Positions 9,701 through 17,281 of a DNA stretch of 42,466 bases are shown here, in pieces. The position numbers and the translations under genes were made by a program. The notes under the pieces are model-generated. The model saw only the letters and a program-made list of their open reading frames with translations, did not search any database and was not told where the DNA came from. The DNA comes from an uncultured Lachnospiraceae bacterium (GTDB lineage Bacteria; Bacillota; Clostridia; Lachnospirales; Lachnospiraceae), in NCBI GenBank assembly GCA_947625465.1, contig CANQOK010000014.1:1-42466 (forward strand), in the 5' to 3' direction. Every line of letters begins with the position of its first letter. Position 1 is the first letter of the stretch.

Positions 9701-11050
9701 CGGCACGATATGTCCGGTATAGACTGCGGAATCAGCCTGATACCCTTTCGGCGCCCTGGTTTCCTGCACGGTAATAGTCCCTAACGGAAATGTAACAGCA
9801 CCATGGAGATCTTTATAAAAATCCGGCCCGCTTACCTTGTATTCTTCTAACCGCAGATCAATATAACCGGCATGATCTGTCCGATATACCCAGGTCCGCT
9901 CCGGCGTTCCGGACGCGTTTCCCTGCGCATAAAACTTCAGGGTGTATTCCGCGCCTTCCAGCTCCGCGCCTCCCTGCGGATAATCCGCTAAGGCGTTATA
10001 CTGCTTTCCGGCAGCGTCCCGTTTCCGGATTGCGATAATATTCGGATTGGCAAGCGGCGGATCGCTGGATTCGATTCGCAGTGTGCCGGCCGTTTCTGCA
10101 GTAATCCGGACCTCCTTGCCGTTTTTGTATGCCGGATCGATTCCGTAGCCCTTCGGCGCTTTGTCTTCCCGGACATAGTAAGTACCTACAGCAAGCGTCA
10201 GCATATTACTGGTTCCATCCGCTGCTGTTACAAGTGTTCCGGCCTTTTTGCTGCAGCCGGCGTCGGAATAGACGCCATACTCCGCGTCCGCAAGGCTGTA
10301 GCTGTCATTTCCATCTGTGACAGAGGGATCCGCAGATGTTTTCACAAGCTGTAGCGTTCCCTTTTCCGGCTCCAATCTGCTAATCGGAAACACATACATG
10401 GACGAAGGACATTTCGGCTCGATCCGGCTGATCTGGTTGCCGGACTGCGGATGCGTGCTGGAATGCCAGAACTTATTCTCACTCGGCGTATCGCCCCAAA
10501 AGAAACCGATATGGCAGTCCGCGCCTTCCGCGCCCCAGTCAAGCGGTTCGAAATAAAGAATATCTCCCTTTTTCAGTTTACCGTCTGCCAATGCTTCCTC
10601 AACTGTATTGTAGTGCAGAACCCGGATTCCTTTTGCTCCGGCGTAGCGGATCCAGTTGGAAGCGTTCGCGTACCAGCCGGTGCGTTCGGCCGGTATCTGT
10701 GTCAGATCTGCGCCCAGCTTTCTTAAAACCGAAGCGACAAATCCCGTGCAGTTCATATGCGCGTCATTGGGATATTCTCCTCTCGGATGCAGCAGATCAT
10801 CAATGCCTTCCTGAGTCGCTGTCTCATCAGCATCCAATTTCTGATATGGGGTTCCCAAATAATAATCATCGTGTTCATGGGCTTCCAGCCAGGACACAAC
10901 ATCAGATTTGACTCCCAATGCCACATCCACCGTAACCGTACTGTCCGGTTTCTCCGGAATCTCATAAGCTTCAGCTGTGATGGGAGCTGCCGTAACAAAT
11001 ATGGATCCTGCCATCATACATGCCAGAATCCGTTTTAAATAATTCTTCAT
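6746..11050 (-). CDS. Secreted VaFE/SpaA-repeat surface protein with N-terminal C40-like peptidase domain
   Basis: 1434 residues. Signal peptide 1-28 (cleavage likely after AEA). Residues about 40-225 look like an NlpC/P60-type (C40) domain: Cys101 in MNCTGFVASVL, His180 in DCHIGFFWG, possible third residue His196 or His200. Then about five SpaA/Cna-B-like domains (roughly 228-330, 336-450, 486-628, 629-755, 755-900) with the usual LPYGTYxVxE motifs. Residues 902-1388 hold four VaFE repeats of exactly 121 residues with VVFEELY cores; candidate Thr-Gln ester pairs are T906-Q1018, T1027-Q1139, T1148-Q1260 and T1269-Q1382. The end carries a PPKTGD sorting signal, a membrane helix and a basic tail. 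Probably sortase-anchored and self-crosslinked; no sortase is in the window. Start at 11050 is chosen for the signal peptide and AAAGGA upstream. It is preceded by a structured leader and terminator. Confidence 0.9.
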   Translation of the reverse strand: MKNYLKRILACMMAGSIFVTAAPITAEAYEIPEKPDSTVTVDVALGVKSDVVSWLEAHEHDDYYLGTPYQKLDADETATQEGIDDLLHPRGEYPNDAHMNCTGFVASVLRKLGADLTQIPAERTGWYANASNWIRYAGAKGIRVLHYNTVEEALADGKLKKGDILYFEPLDWGAEGADCHIGFFWGDTPSENKFWHSSTHPQSGNQISRIEPKCPSSMYVFPISRLEPEKGTLQLVKTSADPSVTDGNDSYSLADAEYGVYSDAGCSKKAGTLVTAADGTSNMLTLAVGTYYVREDKAPKGYGIDPAYKNGKEVRITAETAGTLRIESSDPPLANPNIIAIRKRDAAGKQYNALADYPQGGAELEGAEYTLKFYAQGNASGTPERTWVYRTDHAGYIDLRLEEYKVSGPDFYKDLHGAVTFPLGTITVQETRAPKGYQADSAVYTGHIVPNAAGTDSVFRWADGTNEARISYNAADGSITHWEESVIRGDVQIEKQDAETRGQIVVRYPDGTGADAEEMIPAQGDASLAGIQFSIINRNDNPVAADGKLYKPGETVKIITTEAENGKVTAKTTGKALPYGTYGIKEFKTNGSYLLTDGAERTFTIRIDGETVTADIKAAGLTFRNQVVRGGIRVQKNDLELDKSEASGRAAKLSGIEFTIQNASAYPVLVEGKIYTPGETVKQIYTAWNADLHAYTAETAADCLPYGTYTVQETAGAEGYLLTDGAVRTVEIRENGKIVTAAKEGDALIWRNQVIRGDFELVKIRDSAARRLQVPFLITNLETGEKHVIVTDINGEFSSRANWTAHSAKTNANDALLAYGDDEVIPLAEMDDTAGIWFGNGEFGSQALADDTLGALPYGRYSIRELRCENNRNLILQEFEFSIYRHGVTVDLGTITDDILEPEISTMAIDSETGDHISMANEETAISDTVHCVGLIPGDTYTVKGVLMDRATGKALLIDGKEIKAETVFMAETAVQDVVVTFQFDASGLGGITTVVFEELYNKSTLIAAHKDITDKSQEIHFPEIHTNAKDSVSGRPEIMESEVQIVADTVTYQNLIPGKEYIVKGVLMNQETGRAFLLNGKEITAQKEFTAEAEDGEVVLTFSVPAGTLAGETCVVFEDLYYKDIKIAVHADIEDEDQTVYFPEIHTNAVNQATKLHEGPACRETTIADTVSYAGVKAGETYTVKGVLMNRENGKPLLVNGKEIRAEKTFAAEAGKGTVTLLFTFDSSALEGVTTVVFEELYQADTKLASHADITDKDQSVTFAAIHTNAADQDSGTHTAAVGSSVTITDTVRYTGLTPGNSYTLEGVLIDQASQKPLLVNGKEIRSEITFIAENGSGSVQVTFTLNTKNLQGKTFVIFETLKDVNGTEIAAHKDITDRSQTITVPVLPPVPPKTGDSLPVMAMGMMFISILAFAAAAFLRFSVRSPGSKGRS

Positions 11051-11114
11051 ACCTAAATCCTTTCTCTGCCTTTTGCAGATGCAAAACAAATCGTTTCCTG
11101 TTTTTTGCTTTTAT

Positions 11115-11153
11115 AAAAAAAAGAAAAGTCCTAAACTTTCGTCTAAGACTTTT
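11115..11153 (-). terminator. Intrinsic terminator (attenuator) in the surface-protein leader
   Basis: On the minus strand AAAAGTCTTAGAC (11153-11141) and GTTTAGGACTTTT (11136-11124) form 13 continuous pairs (two G-U) closed by a GAAA tetraloop, followed by CTTTTTTTT. It sits 65 bases upstream of the surface-protein ATG and downstream of that gene's likely promoter, so it must be read through for expression. Confidence 0.8.
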
Positions 11154-11232
11154 CCTTCCGGCCTGTTCTATTATTTTGAAATATCAAGTTTCTCCAAACG
11201 GCAATCCAAATTCCCGATCCGAGAGAGCTGTC

Positions 11233-11286
11233 TTAAACAACATCTTCTATAAAGTTGCCAATGTACAAGGCAACTTTCCGTTTCAT
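11233..11286 (-). CDS. Possible 17-residue leader peptide
   Basis: ATG at 11286 to TAA at 11233 inside the structured leader encodes MKRKVALYIGNFIEDVV. AGAGAGGG lies about 12 bases upstream, a little far for a ribosome binding site. The ORF spans the central helix, so translation would melt it, as in leader-peptide attenuation. No regulatory codon run is seen. It may be chance. Confidence 0.25.
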   Translation of the reverse strand: MKRKVALYIGNFIEDVV

Positions 11287-11312
11287 GCGTTTAATTATCC
11301 CTCTCTATGTGA

Positions 11313-11341
11313 ATATTATCACATTCTGTTTATGGTGTCAA
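11313..11341 (-). promoter_or_regulatory. Promoter of the surface-protein leader
   Basis: Minus-strand TTGACA (11341-11336), 17-base spacer, TAATAT (11318-11313): nearly consensus. It begins 16 bases after the glpK stop codon. Confidence 0.8.
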
Positions 11342-11356
11342 GCACAAATTGTATTT

Positions 11357-12841
11357 TTATCCTTTCACCCGTTTTACCGCCGCTTTCCACCCCGCATAAA
11401 GAGTCTGCCGCTCTGCATCCTGCATCTGCGGACGGAAAACCGATTCCACTTCCCAGATATTGCGGATCTCATCCAAATCCTTCCAAAATCCCACGGCCAG
11501 GCCTGCCAGATAAGCCGCTCCCATGGCTGTCGTCTCCACACAGGACGGTCTTCTCACCACGGCATTGCTGATGTCACTCTGAAACTGCATCAAAAAATTG
11601 TTCCGGCTGGCGCCGCCGTCCACCTGCAGCGTCTGCATGGAAATCTCGGCGTCCGCTTCCATCGCCCGGATCACATCATTGACCTGATAAGCCAGGGATT
11701 CCAGCGTAGCCCGGATAATATGATTTCGGTTGGTGCCGCGCGTCAGTCCCAGAATCGCGCCGCGGGCATAAGCGTCCCAGTAAGGCGCGCCCAGTCCGGT
11801 AAATGCCGGTACCACATAACAGCCGTTGCAGTCCGGTACCTCTAAGGCATACTGTTCTGATTCCGCAGCCGTATCGATCAGCCGCAGTCCGTCCCGCAGC
11901 CACTGGATCGCCGCGCCCGCCACAAAGACAGAACCTTCCAGCGCGTAGGTAACGGTTCCGTTTATGCCCCATGCAATCGTCGTCAGCAGTCCGTTTTTGG
12001 AAACCACCGGCACTTCCCCCGTATTCATCAGCAAAAAGCCGCCGGTTCCATATGTATTTTTTACCATTCCCGGTTCATAACAGGTCTGTCCGAACAGAGC
12101 GGCCTGCTGGTCTCCCGCCGCGCCGCCGATCGCAATCTCTCCGCCAAAAAAAGCGCTGCTGCTGTATCCATAAACGCCACTGGAATCCACTGCCTTCGGC
12201 ATCATGGAAATCGGTATCTTCAGATAATCCAGGATCTCTTTGTCCCAGCAGAGATTGTGAATATCAAAGAGCATGGTTCTTGCGGCATTACTGTAATCAG
12301 TTACATGGATCTTCCCCTTAGTCAGCTTCCAGATCAGCCAGGTCTCTACGGTTCCGAACAGCAGATCGCCCGCTTCCGCCTGTTCTCTGGCACCCTCCAC
12401 ATGCTCCAGGATCCACGCGATCTTAGTAGCGGAAAAATAAGCGTCAATCTTCAGTCCCGTTTTTTTCTTCCAGGGTTCCTCCAGTCCCGCCGCGATCAGA
12501 CTGTCGCAGATCCCGGCAGTCCTCCGGCATTGCCACACGATCGCATGGCAGACCGGTCTGCCTGTATGCCGGTTCCATACGATCGTAGTCTCTCTCTGAT
12601 TGGTGATCCCGATCGCTCCGATCTCCTCCGCCGACGCTCCGATCTTGGACATCGCTTCCACCGCGACGCCCAGCTGCGTGGACCAGATCTCATCCGCATC
12701 CTGCTCCACCCAGCCCGGCTGGGGAAAATACTGGGTAAATTCCTTCTGTGCCATACTGCAGATCCTGCCCGCATGATCAAATAAAATACAACGGTTGCTG
12801 GTCGTTCCGGCATCAAGTGCCATCATATATTTCTTTTGCAT
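11357..12841 (-). CDS. glpK: Glycerol kinase
   Basis: 494-residue FGGY-family kinase converting glycerol and ATP to glycerol 3-phosphate in the cytoplasm. N-terminal [15 protein letters not shown] is the phosphate-binding motif; [12 protein letters not shown], the [12 protein letters not shown] segment and C-terminal [20 protein letters not shown] match GlpK closely, and the length is exact. The ATG at 12841 ([10 protein letters not shown]) has AAAGGAGG seven to eight bases upstream; the 18 extra upstream codons include the promoter. No glpF or glpD is adjacent, so it is a stand-alone unit driven by the promoter at 12867-12895. No separate terminator is visible after its stop before the surface-protein leader; the hairpin at 11115-11153 may serve it. 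Confidence 0.96.
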   Translation of the reverse strand: MQKKYMMALDAGTTSNRCILFDHAGRICSMAQKEFTQYFPQPGWVEQDADEIWSTQLGVAVEAMSKIGASAEEIGAIGITNQRETTIVWNRHTGRPVCHAIVWQCRRTAGICDSLIAAGLEEPWKKKTGLKIDAYFSATKIAWILEHVEGAREQAEAGDLLFGTVETWLIWKLTKGKIHVTDYSNAARTMLFDIHNLCWDKEILDYLKIPISMMPKAVDSSGVYGYSSSAFFGGEIAIGGAAGDQQAALFGQTCYEPGMVKNTYGTGGFLLMNTGEVPVVSKNGLLTTIAWGINGTVTYALEGSVFVAGAAIQWLRDGLRLIDTAAESEQYALEVPDCNGCYVVPAFTGLGAPYWDAYARGAILGLTRGTNRNHIIRATLESLAYQVNDVIRAMEADAEISMQTLQVDGGASRNNFLMQFQSDISNAVVRRPSCVETTAMGAAYLAGLAVGFWKDLDEIRNIWEVESVFRPQMQDAERQTLYAGWKAAVKRVKG

Positions 12842-12866
12842 GGGATCCCTCCTTTTCCATGCTTTC

Positions 12867-12895
12867 AGTATAAAAAAAACTGACCGGATATGCAA
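12867..12895 (-). promoter_or_regulatory. glpK promoter
   Basis: Minus-strand TTGCAT (12895-12890), 17-base spacer, TATACT (12872-12867), 26 bases before the glpK ATG. Confidence 0.7.
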
Positions 12896-12904
12896 GCTTT
12901 ATTG

Positions 12905-12933
12905 TTGTAAAACATGCCGTTTCATTGTATACT
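12905..12933 (+). promoter_or_regulatory. Promoter of ABC exporter operon
   Basis: TTGTAA (12905-12910), 17-base spacer, TATACT (12928-12933), about 50 bases upstream of the ATPase gene and divergent from glpK. Confidence 0.7.
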
Positions 12934-12983
12934 GTTTAGGAAATTGCAAATGAGATTTTCAGAAATTCTTTCGAGGTGTCACT

Positions 12984-13646
12984 ATGAGACTGCAGGCAGA
13001 ACATATTCAAAAATCCTACGGAAAACATCGGATCCTGACCGATGTCTCTTTTACGCTTTCCCCCGGCGAATGCGTCGGGATCGTCGGCGTGAACGGCTGC
13101 GGGAAATCCACTCTGCTTTCCGTATTGTCGGGAATCGCAAAAGCCGACGGCGGCTCCATCACGCTGGATGAAAAATCCGGCCGGTCCATTTTCCGAAAGA
13201 TCGGTCTGGTTCCGCAGGACAATCCGCTGATCCCGGATTTATCTGTACGGGACAACCTAAAGCTGTGGTATTCCGATCCGGAGGCCGCCCGCTCGTATTT
13301 GAAGCTGCTTGGAATCACACCTTTTTATCAACAACAGATCCGGAAATTATCCGGCGGACAGAAAAAACGGGTCAGCATTGCCATTGCCATGGCATCCGAT
13401 CCCGCGATTCTTCTGTTGGACGAACCCGGCGCTGCCCTGGATCTGCCCTGCAAATATCAGATCCGCGCTTTCTTAAAGCAATACCTGGCAAACGGGAACA
13501 GCGCGGTCCTGACCACCCATGAAGAGGCCGACCTGGATCTCTGCAGCCGGCTTTATCTGTTAAAAGACGGCAGACTCCTGCCGCAGCCGGTGACGCTGCG
13601 CGGAACAGAACTGCTGCGTACCTTACAGAATGGATTGAAGCGATGA
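12984..13646 (+). CDS. ABC transporter ATP-binding protein
   Basis: 220-residue nucleotide-binding subunit. Walker A GVNGCGKST, Q-loop LVPQDNP, signature LSGGQKKRVSIA, Walker B ILLLDEP followed by GAALD, and the switch histidine in LTTHEE are all present, so it should be an active ATPase. The size and the two following ABC-2-type membrane genes indicate an exporter (drug, peptide or lipid). The start at 12984 has GAGG about seven bases upstream. Its TGA overlaps the next start (ATGA at 13643), so the two are translationally coupled. No substrate clue: no peptide, regulator or two-component genes are adjacent. Confidence 0.93.
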   Translation: MRLQAEHIQKSYGKHRILTDVSFTLSPGECVGIVGVNGCGKSTLLSVLSGIAKADGGSITLDEKSGRSIFRKIGLVPQDNPLIPDLSVRDNLKLWYSDPEAARSYLKLLGITPFYQQQIRKLSGGQKKRVSIAIAMASDPAILLLDEPGAALDLPCKYQIRAFLKQYLANGNSAVLTTHEEADLDLCSRLYLLKDGRLLPQPVTLRGTELLRTLQNGLKR

Positions 13647-14842
13647 AACGATTTTTTATCTTATGTCAACTGGAATTAAAGCGGGCGCTGCGCTGTCTGC
13701 CCCGGATCCTGCTCGGCACTGCCGTGCTTCTGGCCGCGATCGGCTCTGTGGTCTTCTGCGGACAGCACCTGCTCTACGGAGAACAGGAGCTGAATAAGGC
13801 TAAGATCGCTTTTGTGCTGGAAGACGACTCCTTTTTTACCGCCATGGCAATCCGGCTGGCGACCACACAGTCCGCCAGTACCCGAAGTGCCTGCGAATTT
13901 GTATTTCCGGACGCAGAGGAAGCGGCCAGGGAACTGGAAAACAATGAACTGGCGGCGGTTGCCACCATTCCAAAAGGTTTTATAAACAGTATTTCCAGCG
14001 GGGAAAATCTGCCGATCCGGATTGATTTCGCAAACGAGGTCGGCTATGAAGCCCTCATTTTTGAGGAGATCGCCAACGCCGCGATGCAGATCCTGGGTTC
14101 TACCCAGGCGGGCAATTACGCGGCAAGAGATTTTTACCGGCTCTGCGACCGGGACGGCAAACCGCTGCAGGCTGCCTATGACCGTCTGGAAAGCGCCTAT
14201 ATTTCTCTGGTATTAAGCCGGGAATCTGTTTTCCGGGCGCAGACCGTGGGCGCAACCGGTTCCCTCAATGTACTGCAGTTTTTTCTGGCAGGCGGCTGTA
14301 TCCTGTTTTTATTGTTGTGGGGGATTCCCTGCATCCGTTATCTGACGCGGGATTCCAAATGTCTGCTGGCGCAGCTTCGGCAGTCCGGATTTCCGGTTAT
14401 CTCTACGATTACCGCGAAGTTTACAGGGCTCGGTTTTCTGTATCTGATCCTGCTGCTCTGCATTTTGCTGCCGGCGGGGATTCTGTGGCACATTCCCGTG
14501 CTTCCGCTGATCCTGACGGCGCTCTGTCTGCTGCTTACGGCCTGCTCGCTTCTTCTGTTTCTCTATGAGATCAGCGACGGCGGGATCGGAACTGTTTTTC
14601 TGATACTCTGCAGCGCGTTCGGACTCTGTCTGCTGTCCGGCTGTATCTGTCCGCTGCCGCTGCTTCCCGGATTCTGCTCCGTTATCGCCCGTTTTCTGCC
14701 GACTACCTATATGATGAACGGACTGACGTCCGCATTTCTGGGCGTATTTTCCATTTACAACGCAGCCGGCATGCTTCTGGGCACGGCCGTATTTTTCTCA
14801 CTGGCGGTTCTGATCCGCATTCTGCGGACAAAACAGAAATAG
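13643..14842 (+). CDS. ABC-2 type transporter permease
   Basis: 399-residue membrane subunit of the exporter. One N-terminal helix (about residues 18-40) is followed by an extracytoplasmic domain of about 160 residues, then five helices (about 210-230, 253-280, 284-308, 312-340 and 370-393), the ABC2_membrane_3 layout. The extracytoplasmic domain carries the AAATIPKGF-like element typical of that family (here VATIPKGFINSI). It overlaps the ATPase gene by four bases and is followed nine bases later by the second permease. Topology is inferred from hydropathy. Substrate unknown. Confidence 0.87.
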   Translation: MKRFFILCQLELKRALRCLPRILLGTAVLLAAIGSVVFCGQHLLYGEQELNKAKIAFVLEDDSFFTAMAIRLATTQSASTRSACEFVFPDAEEAARELENNELAAVATIPKGFINSISSGENLPIRIDFANEVGYEALIFEEIANAAMQILGSTQAGNYAARDFYRLCDRDGKPLQAAYDRLESAYISLVLSRESVFRAQTVGATGSLNVLQFFLAGGCILFLLLWGIPCIRYLTRDSKCLLAQLRQSGFPVISTITAKFTGLGFLYLILLLCILLPAGILWHIPVLPLILTALCLLLTACSLLLFLYEISDGGIGTVFLILCSAFGLCLLSGCICPLPLLPGFCSVIARFLPTTYMMNGLTSAFLGVFSIYNAAGMLLGTAVFFSLAVLIRILRTKQK

Positions 14843-14851
14843 GAGGTTTCC

Positions 14852-15922
14852 ATGCAGTTTATTAAAAACTGGATTCCGGTTTTCCTAAAACGATTTCTGA
14901 AAAAACCTTTTTTTCTGATCCTGCTGCTTTTGCTCCCTGCAGGCGGGCTGATCCTGCAGGCCGCGCTTCCCTCGTTTCAGACAATGGTCCCCGTCGGAGT
15001 CTGTATTGCGGCATCGGATTCCCAAACTGCGGACGGACAGCTTACAAAAAAGATAGCCGACCGTCTGTACGCGCATAAAGGTCTGATTGCCTTTACCGCT
15101 TACGATTCCGTGTCCGATCTGCGGGAAGCCGTAATCCGGGACGAGATCCAATGCGGATATGTCCTGCCGGACAATCTGCAGACTCTGATCCTGGAAGACC
15201 GCCTGCAGAACAGTGTTACGGTCTATGAAGCGCCGGACGCGCTGCTTACCAGCGTGATCAATGAGCTGGTCGTTTCTACCTTTTTTCAGGAAATCTCGTT
15301 TGAAACTCTGATCCATGACACGGTGGATTCCGGTCTGTTTTCCGCTATGAGTGAAGAAGAAATCCGCGCTGCCATGCGGCCTGTTTACGATACCTATAAC
15401 AACGGAAATTACACGCTGCAGTTTGACTATAACCGAACGATTGAAGCGGATTCTCTGGAACCGGACCGTGCTGCCTATCTGCTTTCTCCTTGTATGGGTT
15501 TTGTCGCGCTGTTTATTTTTGTCGCGGCATTCGCGGGCTGCGTCGTCTGGTATCAGGACCGGGACTGCGGCGCTTTCGGTTCCATGCCGAAACGCCGGAT
15601 TCATTTTCTGCGGTTCTTTTACAGCCTGATCCCCACGCTTCTGTGCTGTCTCTCCGGCTGTCTGTTCCTTTGGATCATGGATTTATCCGCGGCATCCTGG
15701 GCCGGCTTCCTGCGGCTTCTGCTCTATAGTCTTCTGACTGTACTGTCTGCCTGGTTTTTATCGGGCCTGATCCCGCATATGCTGACCTTTACCGCACTGA
15801 TCCCGGTGCTGACTCTGGGCGGTATCATCTGCACGCCCATGTTCTTTTCCGCGGAGACCTGGCTGCCGGTTCTGGCTTACGTTAAATATCTGTTTCCGCC
15901 CGCGTGGTACTTTGCTTTATAA
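14852..15922 (+). CDS. ABC-2 type transporter permease, apparently lacking the last helix
   Basis: 356-residue paralogue of the preceding permease, with AGGAGG five bases upstream of its ATG. N-terminal helix about residues 18-40, extracytoplasmic domain to about 205 (with CGYVLPDNL where the partner has VATIPKGF), then helices at about 212-232, 252-277, 282-303 and 307-332. The frame stops directly after YLFPPAWYFAL, where family members normally add a linker and one more helix; the partner has it. The DNA after the stop is the cold-shock promoter and holds no helix-coding remnant in another frame. It is either a natural short form or a 3' truncation. It would pair with the first permease as a heterodimer. 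Confidence 0.83.
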   Translation: MQFIKNWIPVFLKRFLKKPFFLILLLLLPAGGLILQAALPSFQTMVPVGVCIAASDSQTADGQLTKKIADRLYAHKGLIAFTAYDSVSDLREAVIRDEIQCGYVLPDNLQTLILEDRLQNSVTVYEAPDALLTSVINELVVSTFFQEISFETLIHDTVDSGLFSAMSEEEIRAAMRPVYDTYNNGNYTLQFDYNRTIEADSLEPDRAAYLLSPCMGFVALFIFVAAFAGCVVWYQDRDCGAFGSMPKRRIHFLRFFYSLIPTLLCCLSGCLFLWIMDLSAASWAGFLRLLLYSLLTVLSAWFLSGLIPHMLTFTALIPVLTLGGIICTPMFFSAETWLPVLAYVKYLFPPAWYFAL

Positions 15923-15939
15923 AAGAATCCATATACTGT

Positions 15940-15968
15940 TTGACACGATTGGTTAAATGTGATATGAT
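15940..15968 (+). promoter_or_regulatory. Cold-shock gene promoter
   Basis: TTGACA (15940-15945), 17-base spacer, TATGAT (15963-15968). The leader is only about 45 bases, with a T-run and GGAGGT, much shorter than the E. coli cspA leader. Confidence 0.8.
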
Positions 15969-16016
15969 TAGCCGTGGTTGGAAAAGCCAATCATTAATTT
16001 TTTTGGAGGTATCACT

Positions 16017-16217
16017 ATGAACAAGGGTACAGTAAAATGGTTCAATAGCCAGAAGGGGTACGGATTTATTTCCGATGAAAGCGGGAAAGATGTGTTCGTA
16101 CATTTTTCCGGTCTGAACATGGAAGGATTTAAGACATTGGAAGACGGTCAGGCTGTTGAGTATGACGTAGTAGAAGGTGCCAAAGGTCCTCAGGCTACAA
16201 ATGTAACCAAACTTTAA
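16017..16217 (+). CDS. csp: Cold-shock protein (CspA family)
   Basis: 66-residue single-stranded nucleic acid binding protein with one cold-shock domain, acting as RNA chaperone and antiterminator. RNP1 KGYGFI and RNP2 VFVHF are intact, with the aromatic KWFN in strand 1. The start at 16017 (MNKGTVKWF) has GGAGGT six bases upstream and gives the standard family length; the frame upstream to 15978 lies in the leader. It is transcribed from its own strong promoter just after the ABC operon and ends at the structured terminator at 16317-16366. Which paralogue it is cannot be told. Confidence 0.96.
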   Translation: MNKGTVKWFNSQKGYGFISDESGKDVFVHFSGLNMEGFKTLEDGQAVEYDVVEGAKGPQATNVTKL

Positions 16218-16316
16218 TCCGTCGTAATACGGTGCCTGTTCTATAAATAAATTTTTACTTGAAAATGTGAAAGAATTTTATTTAGAAATGACCGAACGCG
16301 CGTTACGATTGAGTTT

Positions 16317-16366
16317 AAAAATATCCGCTGCCGACAGGATATTCCTGTTGTACAACGGATATTTTT
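16317..16366 (+). terminator. Bidirectional nested terminator between csp and hslO
   Basis: AAAAATATCCG (16317-16327) pairs with CGGATATTTTT (16356-16366); inside it ACAGGA (16334-16339) pairs with TCCTGT (16343-16348). A/T flanks on both sides allow it to end csp and the convergent hslO operon. The 100 bases between the csp stop and this hairpin show nothing I can name. Confidence 0.8.
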
Positions 16367-16386
16367 ATTTTGTATGATAGTCCGCC

Positions 16387-17268
16387 TTAGACGGCATGTT
16401 TCAGCAGCTGCTCCAGTTCCGCCACCGTAAATGTGTAATCGGTATTGCAGAAATGGCAGTTGACTTCAATGGATCTGCCTTCGTCGATCATCTCCTGCAG
16501 ATCTTTTTTCCCGATGCTGACGATCGCTTTGGAAACCCGCTCTTTACTGCAGTTACAGAAAAATCGGGTCGGGATCCGGTCGGTTATTTCCAGTTCCCCC
16601 AGATCGCCGGTCACATACCGTAAGAGATCCTCCGGCGTCATCCCCTGTTCCAGCATGGAAGTCACCGAAGTGACAGCGGCAATCTTTTCTTCCAGCGCCG
16701 CAATGACCCGTTCCTCGGCAAACGGCATCAGCTGAATGATAAAGCCGCCCGCCTGTTTTACCGTATTGTTTTTATTCATCAATACCCCCAGCGCAACCGC
16801 CGACGGCACCTGCTCGCTCTTCGCGAAATAATAAGTCAGATCCTCCGCTACCTCACTGGTTCCCAGCGGCGTCGTACTGACATAGGGCTCTTTCAGGCCC
16901 ATATCCTTGATCACCGTCAGCTCGCCATAGCCGATCGCGGCGCCCACATCCAGCTTGCCGGCATAATTGGCAGGGATCAGTACATTGGGGTTCTCCGCAT
17001 ACCCTTTGACATTGGCATGGGAATCCGCTGTTACCGTCAGTCCGCCGATCGGACCGTCTCCTTTTATCATCAAGGTCAGAATATCGTTCTCCCCCTTCAG
17101 CATGGCGCCCATCATAGCGCCGCCGCATAACAGCCTGCCCAGCGCCGCCGTTGCGACCGGGCTGGTATTGTGGATCTGTCTGGCGTGTTCCACCAAATTT
17201 GTTCCGTATATGGCAAATGCCCGGACCTGACGGTCTGCCGCCGTTGCCCGCACAATATAATCTTCCAT
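16387..17268 (-). CDS. hslO: Hsp33 redox-regulated chaperonin
   Basis: 293-residue holdase chaperone that unfolds and activates on oxidation. The N-terminal domain (GRLLCGGAMMGAMLKGENDILTL) matches the family, and the C-terminal zinc switch has the four cysteines in FCNCSKERV and CHFC. I chose the ATG at 17268 (MEDYIVRATA) because it aligns with the Bacillus start and has GGA about nine bases upstream; ATGs at 17292 and 17280 lie nearer the upstream stop. It is the last gene of the SEC-C, methyltransferase, hslO operon, 13 bases after the methyltransferase stop, and ends at the shared terminator. Confidence 0.95.
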   Translation of the reverse strand: MEDYIVRATAADRQVRAFAIYGTNLVEHARQIHNTSPVATAALGRLLCGGAMMGAMLKGENDILTLMIKGDGPIGGLTVTADSHANVKGYAENPNVLIPANYAGKLDVGAAIGYGELTVIKDMGLKEPYVSTTPLGTSEVAEDLTYYFAKSEQVPSAVALGVLMNKNNTVKQAGGFIIQLMPFAEERVIAALEEKIAAVTSVTSMLEQGMTPEDLLRYVTGDLGELEITDRIPTRFFCNCSKERVSKAIVSIGKKDLQEMIDEGRSIEVNCHFCNTDYTFTVAELEQLLKHAV

Positions 17269-17281
17269 ATGATTTTCCATC

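Larger units (their letters stand above)
11051..11306 (-). ncRNA. Structured 5' leader of the surface-protein gene (candidate cis-regulatory RNA)
   Basis: About 256 bases from the predicted transcription start (about 11306) to the ATG at 11050. Three nested helices can be drawn: AGAGAG (11306-11301) with CTCTCT (11227-11222); TTAAAC (11294-11289) with GTTTAA (11238-11233); and AAAGTTGCC (11277-11269) with GGCAACTTT (11259-11251), closed by a 9-base loop. A less structured part with a small GAAA/TTTC hairpin follows, then an intrinsic terminator at 11115-11153. This promoter-aptamer-terminator order is what riboswitches and attenuators show. I compared it by eye with SAM, c-di-GMP, THF, lysine, T-box and purine consensus cores and recognised none. 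It could also simply be the 3' region of glpK plus an operator. Confidence 0.45.

Noticed and set aside
11251-11277. MarR-type operator (TTGCC...GGCAA)
   Set aside because: MarR boxes have a 2-3 base centre; here it is nine bases, which fits a hairpin loop better. Kept only as an alternative.
11221-11306. Possible SAM-I (S-box) riboswitch because of the AGAGAGG start
   Set aside because: The following core of the S-box (GGAGGGA, GGCCC, GCAACC) is absent.
15978-16016. Longer N-terminus for the cold-shock protein
   Set aside because: It would include the ribosome binding site and exceeds the family length.
16218-16316. Weak promoter-like boxes after csp
   Set aside because: TTGAAA with a poor -10 and no downstream gene on that strand; most likely 3' untranslated region.
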